Shown one piece after another: positions 56,186 to 64,000 of a stretch of DNA of 64,000 nt (positions within the stretch are counted from its first letter, which is position 1; every line of letters starts with the position of its first letter). The notes beneath the pieces were generated by a model. That model searched no databases and was not told where the DNA came from. It saw nothing but the letters and a program-made list of their open reading frames with translations. The translations under genes were made by a program, and so were the position numbers. The DNA comes from a virus. Where the stretch lies: IMG/VR virus record IMGVR_UViG_3300050120_000361, positions 1 through 64,000 of that record. One strand, 5' to 3'.

Positions 56186-56617
56186 TCAGTATATCTCCTC
56201 TGAAGTCAGTGGGTCGCCCTCCTTCCACCAGAGTATTTGCCCGCACCTGTACGCGAGCACCGCGGCCTCCTCCCTGCTGAGGAAGATGTTCTTGCTGGTG
56301 ACGAAGCCCTGTATTATGCGCCTCGGGCCTGTAAGCCTGGCGAGATTAACAATATCCCCCGATGGCATGCGCACTTCAGAGGGGCCAAGGCCGCCGCTAA
56401 GGGCCGACTTTGTGGCGTAGCAGTTGTCGTGCCTCTTTCCCGTTATCACGAACCCAGACTTGATATTGAACGGCTGTCCCCAATGCTCGTGGCCGTCATC
56501 GAACCAGATAGCGGACATCGCGACGTACTCGCGCCAGATGAGCACCCAGCGCCACCTGAGCCTGAACCTTTTGAAGCCTTTGAAGCCTTTCGCTATGTGG
56601 TGTATGTTCTTTCTCAT
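56186..56617 (-). CDS. Unknown basic protein, 143 aa
   Basis: A 143-residue protein beginning MRKNIHHIAKGFKGFKRFR. It has a basic first third with Trp-rich WRWVLIWREY, then an alpha/beta part (GFVTSKNIFLSREEAAVLAY). The start at 56617 overlaps the previous stop by ATGA. Function unknown. Confidence 0.75.
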   Translation of the reverse strand: MRKNIHHIAKGFKGFKRFRLRWRWVLIWREYVAMSAIWFDDGHEHWGQPFNIKSGFVITGKRHDNCYATKSALSGGLGPSEVRMPSGDIVNLARLTGPRRIIQGFVTSKNIFLSREEAAVLAYRCGQILWWKEGDPLTSEEIY

Positions 56618-56853
56618 CTGTTGAAGTATCTTAATTCCTTGCCGCACCTTAGGCAGGTTAGGCCCTTGTCGTCGCTTAGGAAATTGCGCTTGGTTCCTGC
56701 AATAACGTATTCCTTATCCAGCTTGAACTCAATGCCATTGGATATTCTGTGACTTATGGCGCATATCACCGCTATCCCGTCAATTGTTACAGTTGCCGGC
56801 AATGGGTCCAAATGGCTGCCGATTTCGCACCGACACAATTCGTTTTCTTTCAT
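56614..56853 (-). CDS. Small zinc-ribbon-type protein, 79 aa
   Basis: A 79-residue protein beginning MKENELCRCEIGSH. CxC near the start and CLRCG at the end (TCLRCGKELRYF) give the cysteine pairs of a zinc ribbon. The frame is open to 57027 inside the nucleotidyltransferase gene, but the ATG at 56853 overlaps that gene's stop region (ATGA). Function unknown. Confidence 0.7.
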   Translation of the reverse strand: MKENELCRCEIGSHLDPLPATVTIDGIAVICAISHRISNGIEFKLDKEYVIAGTKRNFLSDDKGLTCLRCGKELRYFNR

Positions 56854-57284
56854 ATAGATTTGTAGATGTTCCTGCGCATGGCGTCCATCGCCTCGATGTC
56901 CCTGACGCGCTTTTCGGGGGATTTTGTCAGTCCGGTCCTGGCAACGTGCTCGAGCACCCACTGTATCTGGTGCGGGAGCTGCACGTTGCACCCGAGCCAG
57001 TGGTCCCAGTAACGGGATATTTTCCACTCGGGGTCCACAACCATCACGTCGACCTTCCAGTCCCGGATATGCATAGGCTCGTGCACCCTGACGGTGAATT
57101 CGGGGAATTCGAGGATGTTGACGAGCTTTCCGCCGTGCCTCCTCACTATGAGGTCCAGGTCATTCGGCACCCGCTCAAGGAAGCCGAGATGGTGCAGAGC
57201 CGCCGACCCTCCTAGAACGAACTCGGGGCAAAGGACACGCAGGTCCTGCAGCACCTTTAATACGCCCGTATCGGATGAAATCAA
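56850..57284 (-). CDS. Nucleotidyltransferase-fold protein
   Basis: A 144-residue protein with GGSAALHHLGFLERVPNDLDLIV (residues 25-47), the G-S-x10-D-x-D signature of minimal and AbiEii-type nucleotidyltransferases, and a later acidic VDVMVVD. Such enzymes transfer NMP groups to tRNA, proteins or other molecules. No partner antitoxin-type gene is seen. A role in changing host tRNA or in anti-defence is a guess. Confidence 0.7.
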   Translation of the reverse strand: MISSDTGVLKVLQDLRVLCPEFVLGGSAALHHLGFLERVPNDLDLIVRRHGGKLVNILEFPEFTVRVHEPMHIRDWKVDVMVVDPEWKISRYWDHWLGCNVQLPHQIQWVLEHVARTGLTKSPEKRVRDIEAMDAMRRNIYKSI

Positions 57285-57757
57285 GCGTTCGCGGCCCTTC
57301 TAAGCTCCTCGCCGTTCAATAGCATGAAAGCGTATATGGCGGACACGTCCGCGGTGGGGCTCTCGCACAGTTTCCAAACCGCCTTATAGTCAGAGTATTT
57401 GGGAACCCTGTTCCCTGTTGTGGCGAATGCGAGCACGGCCGCGTTGTATATTCCGGGAAAGGTCTGCACCATTGCCATCCAATTGATTTCCTCCATTGTG
57501 GTCATATTGGTCGGTACGAGGTGGTTTCCCTGGTCTTTCTTCATTGGTATGAAGAACAGAACGTCAGAGGCGTCAATTGTCGCCATTCCAGTCTTGCCCT
57601 TGGGCTCGAGGCACAGGCAGTCGCCTTCCGGGTTCCGCTCAATCACCTGCACCAGCTTGCCTTCAAAGGCCTCATTGCCAGGCATGCAGTGGCTAGTCTT
57701 GCTCATTATCGGGTTTGCTATCATGGCGTGCCCTGTCTCCTTGTCATTTCCAAACAT
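57281..57757 (-). CDS. Unknown protein, 158 aa
   Basis: A 158-residue protein with SH3-like strands in the middle (KLVQVIERNPEGDCLCLEP) and a helical C-terminal half ending in LNGEELRRAANA. A later start at MSKTSHCMPG is possible. It overlaps the nucleotidyltransferase start by ATGA. Function unknown. Confidence 0.75.
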   Translation of the reverse strand: MFGNDKETGHAMIANPIMSKTSHCMPGNEAFEGKLVQVIERNPEGDCLCLEPKGKTGMATIDASDVLFFIPMKKDQGNHLVPTNMTTMEEINWMAMVQTFPGIYNAAVLAFATTGNRVPKYSDYKAVWKLCESPTADVSAIYAFMLLNGEELRRAANA

Positions 57758-57758
57758 T

Positions 57759-57983
57759 TTATTGCTCCTTGAGTACTGGGTTATTGTATATGTTGTCCTC
57801 TGTCACTATGTGGACTGCTGACGGGTTCAGGAGGACGTTTCCCTGTATGGTGCTGAATATCACCGCCTTGCCGTTGTTCCTTATCAGGTCTCCCATAAGG
57901 TCATGGAAGTTGTTCCTGCCGATTTCCTGTATCTCCTGGTTCGGCTGCATCGCGAAGTACTTGGTTTTTTCTGACATGTTCAA
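57759..57983 (-). CDS. Unknown protein, 74 aa
   Basis: A 74-residue alpha/beta protein beginning MNMSEKTKYFAMQPN, with GKAVIFSTIQGNVLLNPS in the centre. Its end is 1 nt from the start of 57281-57757 and it overlaps the next gene by ATGA. Function unknown. Confidence 0.75.
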   Translation of the reverse strand: MNMSEKTKYFAMQPNQEIQEIGRNNFHDLMGDLIRNNGKAVIFSTIQGNVLLNPSAVHIVTEDNIYNNPVLKEQ

Positions 57984-58720
57984 TCGGTTATTTCAACAGT
58001 GTAATTAATAAGTGCTATGTAAACATTATCGGTTATAAAGCCTTTCCATTTTTCAGCAAGCTCTTTCAGCTTAGTCTCCTTTTGCTCCTTATACCAAAGA
58101 AAGGCTTCTTCGGGTGTCGCGCACAGTGGCCCAAAAATCTTCTTGCCGTTATTGTCTAAAAGCTGTCCCCTGTAATATTTACCGTTAAGCATTACTCCAA
58201 TAGGTAAAACACCCCTTGCGCCATCGCTTTTGCAGAAGAAGTTGTTTATCTCCTTCGGCACGAAGCAGCACCTGAGCGGATGGTATGCCTTGTTGCCTTT
58301 TACGAGAATGTCCTTGTCCAGCTCCCAACCCTCAACGTAGTTCTCTTCGAACCAGTCGCCGAAAACCTGGAAATCAGCCCATCCCTTGAATACTGCTGTT
58401 TCAGCGTATGTCGGATTTCTTCCATGCAGCTTCTTGTCCATTACCCTCCTAATCATTGCCTGCCAAACAACATACTTTACGCAGGGTTTTTGGTCAACAT
58501 TGCATTTGTGCTTTCCTATACCCAAATAGCCAAAACCGTATATGTTCGGTATGTATGGGTTCCTGACCTTTCCACCAAGCAGGTTGCTGTACGACACCTT
58601 TTCAACCACGTGGCCGTCGTCAAACCTTACGGTTGCATCGTGCGGCCCCTTGTATTCTATTATCTCAAGAAACATGCCATTACCCATTTGCATTCGCTTT
58701 CCAGTAAAGTCTCTTGCCAT
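57980..58720 (-). CDS. HNH/AP2-like phage protein
   Basis: A 246-residue protein. The N-terminal 60 residues are strand-rich; the middle (VWQAMIRRVMDK, WADFQVFGDWFEENY, ELDKDILVKGNKAYHP) matches a common phage/host family in which the HNH-type core is degenerate, and the end carries an AP2-like GKYYRGQLLD. Such proteins are usually homing endonucleases or their DNA-binding remnants. It has more A/T-rich codons than its neighbours, so it was probably acquired. Confidence 0.7.
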   Translation of the reverse strand: MARDFTGKRMQMGNGMFLEIIEYKGPHDATVRFDDGHVVEKVSYSNLLGGKVRNPYIPNIYGFGYLGIGKHKCNVDQKPCVKYVVWQAMIRRVMDKKLHGRNPTYAETAVFKGWADFQVFGDWFEENYVEGWELDKDILVKGNKAYHPLRCCFVPKEINNFFCKSDGARGVLPIGVMLNGKYYRGQLLDNNGKKIFGPLCATPEEAFLWYKEQKETKLKELAEKWKGFITDNVYIALINYTVEITD

Positions 58721-58721
58721 A

Positions 58722-59342
58722 TTAGTCTGTCTTGAAGTGCGTGAACTCGTTGTGCTCGAACATTACCATTACCCTGAGGTGCTCCGCGTTCGGCAGGTGA
58801 TCGAGCGCGACTATCAGGTCCGAGGCCTTAAGCGGGTAGCTGTCGGACTGGCCGAACAGCCAAAGCACGGGTTCCTTCCACAGGTAGGCTTCCAAGTCGA
58901 ATGACTGATGCACGTCGCGTGGCGTGTTCTTCATGGCGTTTTCGCACTGGTAGGAGTAGAAGCCGCCACCGAGCACCGCCCAACCTTCGGCCTCTGGAAA
59001 CAGCACGGAGTACTCATCGACTATTGCCTTGTGCGGCATGCGCCTGTTGGCGAACTGCCATGAGTACCGGTTCCCAGGGCCTCGAAGCACCACGTACTTA
59101 AGTGCTATGCACGGGTAAGTTGAAACCCTTTCCATGTAGCGCCTTTCCATGCCTGTTGGGGACGCGTTTTCAAGCGCTGTCCGCTCATCAAGAGTTATCA
59201 ACTGGCTCGCTTCCTGTATGTTTGAGTATTGGAGCAGTGACATTCCGGCACTCTTTATCTGGTAGAGGCCGTAGTCCAAATGCGTCATGTGCGTGTTGTC
59301 GCTGAAGTACACGAATTCAGGGTCTGTGTATATCACGTTCAT
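58722..59342 (-). CDS. Unknown protein, 206 aa
   Basis: A 206-residue protein beginning MNVIYTDPEFVYFSD, aromatic-rich, with mixed alpha/beta segments and a late strand-helix (ASDLIVALDHLPNAEHLRVMV). The ATG at 59342 overlaps 59339-59608 by ATGA and is preferred over the upstream Met at 59420. Function unknown. Confidence 0.75.
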   Translation of the reverse strand: MNVIYTDPEFVYFSDNTHMTHLDYGLYQIKSAGMSLLQYSNIQEASQLITLDERTALENASPTGMERRYMERVSTYPCIALKYVVLRGPGNRYSWQFANRRMPHKAIVDEYSVLFPEAEGWAVLGGGFYSYQCENAMKNTPRDVHQSFDLEAYLWKEPVLWLFGQSDSYPLKASDLIVALDHLPNAEHLRVMVMFEHNEFTHFKTD

Positions 59343-59608
59343 ATCTTTCCGTATTTGTGGAGCATTACGATAATTCCTATTGCTATTTCGATGTGTATTA
59401 TCCAAAAGTACCATCCCCACTGTATGAGCAGTGGCGTGGCACCTTCGGCGAATTCAGCGAGCGTGTGCTTGTGCCGCTTCCACGGGTGTTCCGGCCTCAT
59501 CCACGGAAAGCACGCGGCGTATATTAGCCATGGTATGAGCACGGCCACTTGGCGCCAGAAGCTTGAAGGGCCGTTCGGGCCGTCCAATAGTTCAAGGTTG
59601 TTCCCCAT
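59339..59608 (-). CDS. Membrane protein, 89 aa
   Basis: An 89-residue protein beginning MGNNLELLDG, with two membrane segments (about 18-35 and 60-83) around a His/Lys-containing loop (WKRHKHTL). The open frame to 59833 runs through the next gene, so the ATG at 59608 is used. Function unknown. Confidence 0.7.
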   Translation of the reverse strand: MGNNLELLDGPNGPSSFWRQVAVLIPWLIYAACFPWMRPEHPWKRHKHTLAEFAEGATPLLIQWGWYFWIIHIEIAIGIIVMLHKYGKI

Positions 59609-59619
59609 ATCAGTATCTT

Positions 59620-59931
59620 TTAATGTCGGTTCTGGCCAATGAGCTGTTTGAATGCCCAGAACCTGATGCGCTTTGCGGCTGGCCTGTTCGCCCAATGGAT
59701 GTTGAGAACCAATTGGAAGCAAAGCAGTACGACGCCAAGCCTCCACCAAGTGGTGGCGTGAGTTTTTGCGGATTGGTCTCGCACTATAAAAACAGCGGGC
59801 ATTGACAATCCAAAGCATGTCGTGAATGACCACTCGAACTTCAGGTCGAGTTCAGGATTGTCTGATGCCTTCAGCACAACAAGCGCCGAAACGAAAAAGG
59901 CGAATGCCGCAAAGTCTATGGCGTATATCAT
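59620..59931 (-). CDS. Membrane protein, 103 aa
   Basis: A 103-residue protein with about three hydrophobic segments (residues 4-21, 36-50 and 64-80) and a basic C-terminal end (AAKRIRFWAFKQL). It overlaps 59928-60185 by ATGA and starts the pair of small membrane genes. Function unknown. Confidence 0.7.
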   Translation of the reverse strand: MIYAIDFAAFAFFVSALVVLKASDNPELDLKFEWSFTTCFGLSMPAVFIVRDQSAKTHATTWWRLGVVLLCFQLVLNIHWANRPAAKRIRFWAFKQLIGQNRH

Positions 59932-60185
59932 GGCTTTGACGTGTTTGGGTACGGCGCGTAAGGCCCAACGGACCTTGAATTGTAGTGCTGCTTCTGCAGA
60001 CCGTCAATAATTTCCTGGTAGCCCATCTCCAAATGGATTATGACGCTTTCCACGTGGCTGTTGAGCGTGCCCTCATCCATTACTCCTGATGTCTCTTCGG
60101 GAAAGAACTGGTAGCCCGTGTTTTCTATGCTTTCTATCAGCTTGACCATTTCAGGTAATGGCTGGTAACCGAATTTTGCTTTCAT
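59928..60185 (-). CDS. Unknown protein, 85 aa
   Basis: An 85-residue acidic, helical protein beginning MKAKFGYQPLPEMVK, ending in a Pro-rich tail (YAPYPNTSKP). It shares a base with the start of 60185-60409 (TAATG). Function unknown. Confidence 0.75.
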   Translation of the reverse strand: MKAKFGYQPLPEMVKLIESIENTGYQFFPEETSGVMDEGTLNSHVESVIIHLEMGYQEIIDGLQKQHYNSRSVGPYAPYPNTSKP

Positions 60186-60409
60186 TAGTTGTCGAAGGTT
60201 ATTTCGTGTATTGTCAGGCCGAAGCGGCCCTCGGCATCGTACTCAACGGAAGGCTTGCCCAAGTCCCAATCGGAACTGTCGCCTGAGCCCTTTGCGGAAC
60301 GGCACTCCTCGCTTTCGAGGAAGGCCTTTTCGAATGCGCCGCTTTCGAAGAACATCGCAACGGCGTTCGCGCCAATTTTGCTAAGTCCTGTAATCTTTAT
60401 GTCTGCCAT
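60185..60409 (-). CDS. Unknown protein, 74 aa
   Basis: A 74-residue acidic protein beginning MADIKITGLSKIG, with a helix (AFEKAFLESEECR) and a strand-rich end. The ATG at 60409 follows the promoter at 60431-60457; the frame to 60460 would include it. Function unknown. Confidence 0.7.
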   Translation of the reverse strand: MADIKITGLSKIGANAVAMFFESGAFEKAFLESEECRSAKGSGDSSDWDLGKPSVEYDAEGRFGLTIHEITFDN

Positions 60410-60430
60410 AATAGTTGTGGTTTTATACGC

Positions 60431-60457
60431 TATCCCGTAAGCGCGTGCAGTTATAGG
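60431..60457 (-). promoter_or_regulatory. Putative phage promoter for 60185-60409
   Basis: The minus strand reads GCCTATAA, about 14 nt, GGGATAGCG, and the ATG at 60409 is 22 nt on. It begins the operon reading down from here. Confidence 0.6.
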
Positions 60458-60470
60458 CATTCAGGACAAA

Positions 60471-63400
60471 TCAGAACTGCTGTATGGCGAGCACGATGTG
60501 CTTCTGCTTCAGCTTGTTCTGCCTGTTGTCTATCAGCTCATGGCTCAGCTTGAACATGTTCGCGACTATGCCGTCGATGCTCCGCCTGTTCAGGACCTGC
60601 GCGCTGTCCGTTTCGGGCAGCCTGTTGTAGGTGAACCTTATGCCGTTCTTTCCCGAGGACTTGGTAGCAAGGTCGGCCAGCATCTCCTGCAGCCCGTCGC
60701 GTATCTTGTCGAAGCCGTACTTGGTGTTCACCCTGATGCCAAGGCTGTCGATGTACTCGTTGGTCCAAGCGTCAATAATGGCCTGGTGGGTCTCGTAGCC
60801 TATCCGGAAATCCTTGCGGGACTCGAACCTGTCCACGAGGTCGTACATCTTGCCGAGCGCCTGCGTTATCGGCTCCGCGAGCTCATTGGCCTCCGAACTG
60901 TCTATCAGCTTAAGCAGGTTGATGGCCCGGTTGAAGTTCTTAATCTTCAGTATCCCGTCGTCGCCCACGTACGAGTATATTATCTCGAGCGCCTTGACCA
61001 TTGAGTACTTGCGCACCATGTAGTGGGCAGAACGGTATATCTTGTCAAGCGCTTCCCGCGAACGGACCACTACCTGCTGCGGCGTGGCGAAAAGGTCGAA
61101 TATCACCGCCACGTGGCAAGGCTCTGGATTGCCCTCGGAGTCAAGCCGAGTGAGCTCCCTGTCCTCTATCACCTTGTCTGCGTGCTTGCCCACCCACTCG
61201 ACCACGTTGGAGAACTCGAGCCCGTGCTCGTTCACGTGCACGTCGCCCCTGACGAGGTCCACGTATGTGCCGACCAGCAGGTTGTGCTTGCGCACCTTCT
61301 CCTCCTTGGCCGCCTCTATGCCCATCTTCTTGAGGGTCTCCTTCTCGCTTTCAGACAGCCCCTCGTACTCGGTGCTCACAGAGACCTTGTAGCCGTACTT
61401 GGCCAGCTCGCGCGCGACCTTTATCGGGTGCTGCATGCACTCCGAGTACTTGTTCTCAAATGAGACCAGCTCGTACTCCTCGAGGTTGAACACTATCTTG
61501 CCGTTGAGCAGCGAGAAGCCTGGGGTTACTATGCGGTGCAGGACCGGGTCGTAAGTGGCTATGAACTCGGTCTTGGCGGAAGCGATGGCCTTGTCGTCTA
61601 TGAAGAACATCTGGTCCTCGTCGGTTATCTTCAGAAGCAGGTCGGGCTCGTTCATCAGGGAGTCGTTTATCGTGCCGTCCATCTTCGTGGTGGTTATGCA
61701 GTATATCGACCTGATGCCCATCCTGCGTATGCGCGCGTTGAACTGCTCAATCTCATAGCCGCTGAAAGCCCCGAGGTATATTGAGGCGAACTTGCACTCA
61801 TCGTTGATGTCAACCCCCACGCTCAGGTAGTTGGAGCAGAATATGATCTCGTAGTCCCCCACTGTGTTGTCCACGTTGATGAGCCTGCATATCTCCTGTT
61901 CGGTGTTCGAGCGCTTGTAGTAGCCGTACTTTACGGGCCGCTGCAGCAGGTATGAAACCATTCCAATTATCTTCTCTGAGTATATCTCGCCCTTGTTGGT
62001 GGGTATCATCAGCTTGTAGCCCTCCCGCAGGAGCTCCACCGCCTTCGCGGCAAGCCTCGTAACTGAGTCCAATGTGTCCCCGCACACCATGAACTCCATA
62101 AGCTTCTCGTGGCTTGGCTTGGTCATGCGTATCACGTTTGCAACCTGACTGAAGAAGCTCAGCTCCCCGGTCTCAGTGCCGGTGAGCATTACCAGTTTTG
62201 CGGCGAAAGGGTCGTTGGACGATATGAAGAACAGTTCCTTCATCTTCTTAATCACATTGGACGTTGCCTCTATGCGGTATGCGGAAGTGAACAGCAGGTG
62301 GCTCTCGTCTATCAGTATGTAGTCGAACATCCTGCTCAGCTTCTCGTAGTTCGACCTGCTGAACTTGTCGAAAGTGGTCACAGCGTTCCTGCCGTACTGT
62401 ATGTCCTTTATGTCCTGTGAGCCGTAGAAGGTGTCAAACATCTCCGTTATCGAGGCGTCATTGACCACCTTGTTCTTTATCACGCTTATGTACGGAAGCA
62501 CCAGCAGTATGCGCTTCCCGTCGCGCGCCATCTGCTTTATCCATTCGGTCTTACCGCTGCCGGGTGGGGACAGGACTATGTTCACCCTGTCGCCGACAAC
62601 GAGCTTGTAAAGCTGCTCCTTGTAGTCTGAAATGTACTCGTGCTCGGACATTATGAACATCGGCACCAGCACGTCGTTCTTCAGGCTCTTCATTATCTTT
62701 TCGGAGAAGTTCCGCCTGAAGTCGTTGTCCACCTTTTCGGCGACCTCGGGCTCTATGGACTTTATGATGCCTGACCGCTTGAGTATTTCAAGGCCGTATT
62801 TGGTGGGCTCCTTGCGGTTCGACATGGCGCAGGAGTAGAACGAGTTTATTTCGCCCTTGTTCTTGAGCTGCTCGGAGTTCAGTATAATGTGCGCTATGGG
62901 CAGTCCGTTCTTACCGAAAAGGGCCGCGAGCGTGTTGCATACGTTGTACCTTATGTTGTAGTCTATCTTTCCGGTAATGTGGACTATCGCGGAAAGGTCC
63001 CCTCCGAGCGCGACGAATTTGGACAGGTCGACCTTCTCCTCGCGCTTCCTCAAATGCTCCACGGGCTCCTCGACCACGAGCTCCTCGTTCAGGCGGGTGG
63101 TCAGCCGCGTGGTTCGCATCAGCACCCTGTCAATTGTCTTTTGGCTTTCATACCCGTCAGGCGTCTGGCCGAGCGCGAGCGAGCAGTGCAGGTCCATGAA
63201 GTTATGGTTTATCAGCGGCATTGGGTCGTAGGCGAGGCGTATGCCCGCGGTTATCCTCGCAACTACGTTGTCCATGTACCTGTTCTCAAACACCTGCTTT
63301 CCGTCGCCGTCCCTGTAGTCGAAGGAAATCCCATTACCGTTTATGTTGTGCAGGCGCCACAGGGCCTCGTGTATGTTGCTCGACTTGACGTGGTAGTTCA

Positions 63401-63986
63401 CCTGGTGCCAGTACTGTGAAACGTACTCGTTGTCGCTGTCCATGGTGTAGACGTGGTGCGGCGGGGTGGACTTGGTGTATATGTGCAGTCCGTTCCCAGA
63501 TGCGGACTTGCATATCCAAAGGTACCAGTGGAACTCGCACATCATGGCGTGAAGGGCTGTCTTCAGGAGTTCAAGGTCACCACCCATCTTCTTCCAGTCC
63601 TTCAAGTCCAAATCGAAAACCTGCATGCCGTTCCACTTGTGGTAGTCAGTCATAGCAGGCCTGAAGCCGTCATATGTCATGTATATCTGCTGCCTTTCGG
63701 CCTTCGACTGTTCCGACACGTCCACGTTAGTTATCTCGAGAAGCAGTTCCCCAAGCGTCCGCGTGCGGTACACGTGCTCCGCAGTCATGTTGTTGACGTA
63801 CATTGTCTCGTGGCAGGTGACGCTGTTGTTGGTTATGAAGGCCTTTGAGAAGAGCACTCCGAGCATCCTGTTAGAGATTATCTGCTGGTACACGAGCCCC
63901 TGCAGCGCCGAAAGCGCGCCTGTGACCGGAAGGAACTCATTGACTATGTTCTTGGCTGTGTCCCCGGAAGCTACCTTATTGAACAT
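60471..63986 (-). CDS. AEP primase fused to superfamily 2 helicase
   Basis: A 1171-residue protein. Residues about 110-240 resemble BT4734-like archaeo-eukaryotic primases: VFDLDLKD near 124, SASGNGLHIY near 164 and SFDYRDGDG further on. Residues about 450-770 are a helicase: Walker A SPPGSGKTEW near 475, ILIDESHLL near 560, MLTGTET, and QFNARIRRMG near 752, in the style of UL9-type origin-binding helicases. The C-terminal 400 residues are unknown. It is probably the phage replication initiator or primase-helicase. No mutation of key residues is seen. Confidence 0.8.
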   Translation of the reverse strand: MFNKVASGDTAKNIVNEFLPVTGALSALQGLVYQQIISNRMLGVLFSKAFITNNSVTCHETMYVNNMTAEHVYRTRTLGELLLEITNVDVSEQSKAERQQIYMTYDGFRPAMTDYHKWNGMQVFDLDLKDWKKMGGDLELLKTALHAMMCEFHWYLWICKSASGNGLHIYTKSTPPHHVYTMDSDNEYVSQYWHQVNYHVKSSNIHEALWRLHNINGNGISFDYRDGDGKQVFENRYMDNVVARITAGIRLAYDPMPLINHNFMDLHCSLALGQTPDGYESQKTIDRVLMRTTRLTTRLNEELVVEEPVEHLRKREEKVDLSKFVALGGDLSAIVHITGKIDYNIRYNVCNTLAALFGKNGLPIAHIILNSEQLKNKGEINSFYSCAMSNRKEPTKYGLEILKRSGIIKSIEPEVAEKVDNDFRRNFSEKIMKSLKNDVLVPMFIMSEHEYISDYKEQLYKLVVGDRVNIVLSPPGSGKTEWIKQMARDGKRILLVLPYISVIKNKVVNDASITEMFDTFYGSQDIKDIQYGRNAVTTFDKFSRSNYEKLSRMFDYILIDESHLLFTSAYRIEATSNVIKKMKELFFISSNDPFAAKLVMLTGTETGELSFFSQVANVIRMTKPSHEKLMEFMVCGDTLDSVTRLAAKAVELLREGYKLMIPTNKGEIYSEKIIGMVSYLLQRPVKYGYYKRSNTEQEICRLINVDNTVGDYEIIFCSNYLSVGVDINDECKFASIYLGAFSGYEIEQFNARIRRMGIRSIYCITTTKMDGTINDSLMNEPDLLLKITDEDQMFFIDDKAIASAKTEFIATYDPVLHRIVTPGFSLLNGKIVFNLEEYELVSFENKYSECMQHPIKVARELAKYGYKVSVSTEYEGLSESEKETLKKMGIEAAKEEKVRKHNLLVGTYVDLVRGDVHVNEHGLEFSNVVEWVGKHADKVIEDRELTRLDSEGNPEPCHVAVIFDLFATPQQVVVRSREALDKIYRSAHYMVRKYSMVKALEIIYSYVGDDGILKIKNFNRAINLLKLIDSSEANELAEPITQALGKMYDLVDRFESRKDFRIGYETHQAIIDAWTNEYIDSLGIRVNTKYGFDKIRDGLQEMLADLATKSSGKNGIRFTYNRLPETDSAQVLNRRSIDGIVANMFKLSHELIDNRQNKLKQKHIVLAIQQF

Positions 63987-64000
63987 TATGGCCGAGAGCC
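63986..64000 (-). CDS. Last codons of an upstream gene
   Basis: Four codons (GSRP) and a TAA that shares a base with the primase-helicase ATG (TAATG). The gene itself lies beyond the window. Confidence 0.3.
   Translation of the reverse strand, partial: GSRP

Overview
The window looks like the early/middle-gene region of a large tailed double-stranded DNA phage. Its genes are tightly packed and often overlap by ATGA. Most encode small proteins of unknown function. Recognisable ones are replication, repair and nucleotide-supply enzymes (AEP primase-helicase, XPD/DinG-type helicase, NAD+-dependent DNA ligase, fused SbcD-SbcC nuclease, thymidylate synthase, DHFR, dUTPase, dCMP deaminase, MazG-like protein) and a GH108 endolysin. 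I see no capsid, portal, terminase or tail genes in 64 kb, so the genome should be much larger than the window. A-rich start contexts (AAAAATCATG) and a BT4734-like primase hint at a Bacteroidota host. Some genes carry good Shine-Dalgarno sites, so the host call is an inference.

Layout. 1-5.65 kb (minus): small unknown genes, most preceded by a stem-loop and a common leader motif. 5.65-9.3 kb: a hub of short transcription units, each with its own promoter and terminator. Between each terminator and the next promoter lies an array of the 9-mer CCGGTGCGC, set as inverted pairs about 85 bp apart; pairs are doubled into three elements of about 290 bp. 8.7-11.4 kb: the only plus-strand operon. 11.5-19 kb (minus): abundant-looking paralogous proteins, a radical-SAM-like protein and the XPD/DinG-type helicase. 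19-32 kb: DNA ligase, an active and a degenerate DHH phosphoesterase, a protein of ten ribosome-modulation-factor-like repeats and dCMP deaminase. 32.5-41.7 kb: endolysin, an XRE regulator, a methyltransferase-like and a 2OG-oxygenase-like protein, lipoproteins. 41.7-50.3 kb: SbcD-SbcC fusion and the nucleotide-pool cluster. 50.3-64 kb: BCS1-like AAA ATPase, nucleotidyltransferase, HNH/AP2-like protein, many unknowns and the primase-helicase.

Two cis-signals tie the window together. One is a putative phage promoter, CCCTATAA-N13-GGGATAT, which lies upstream of gene starts on both strands in the matching orientation. The other is the hairpin-plus-leader element ahead of many minus-strand genes and one plus-strand gene. 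The CCGGTGCGC arrays sit just upstream of one subset of these promoters. They are the best candidate here for an undescribed regulatory, origin or partition system.
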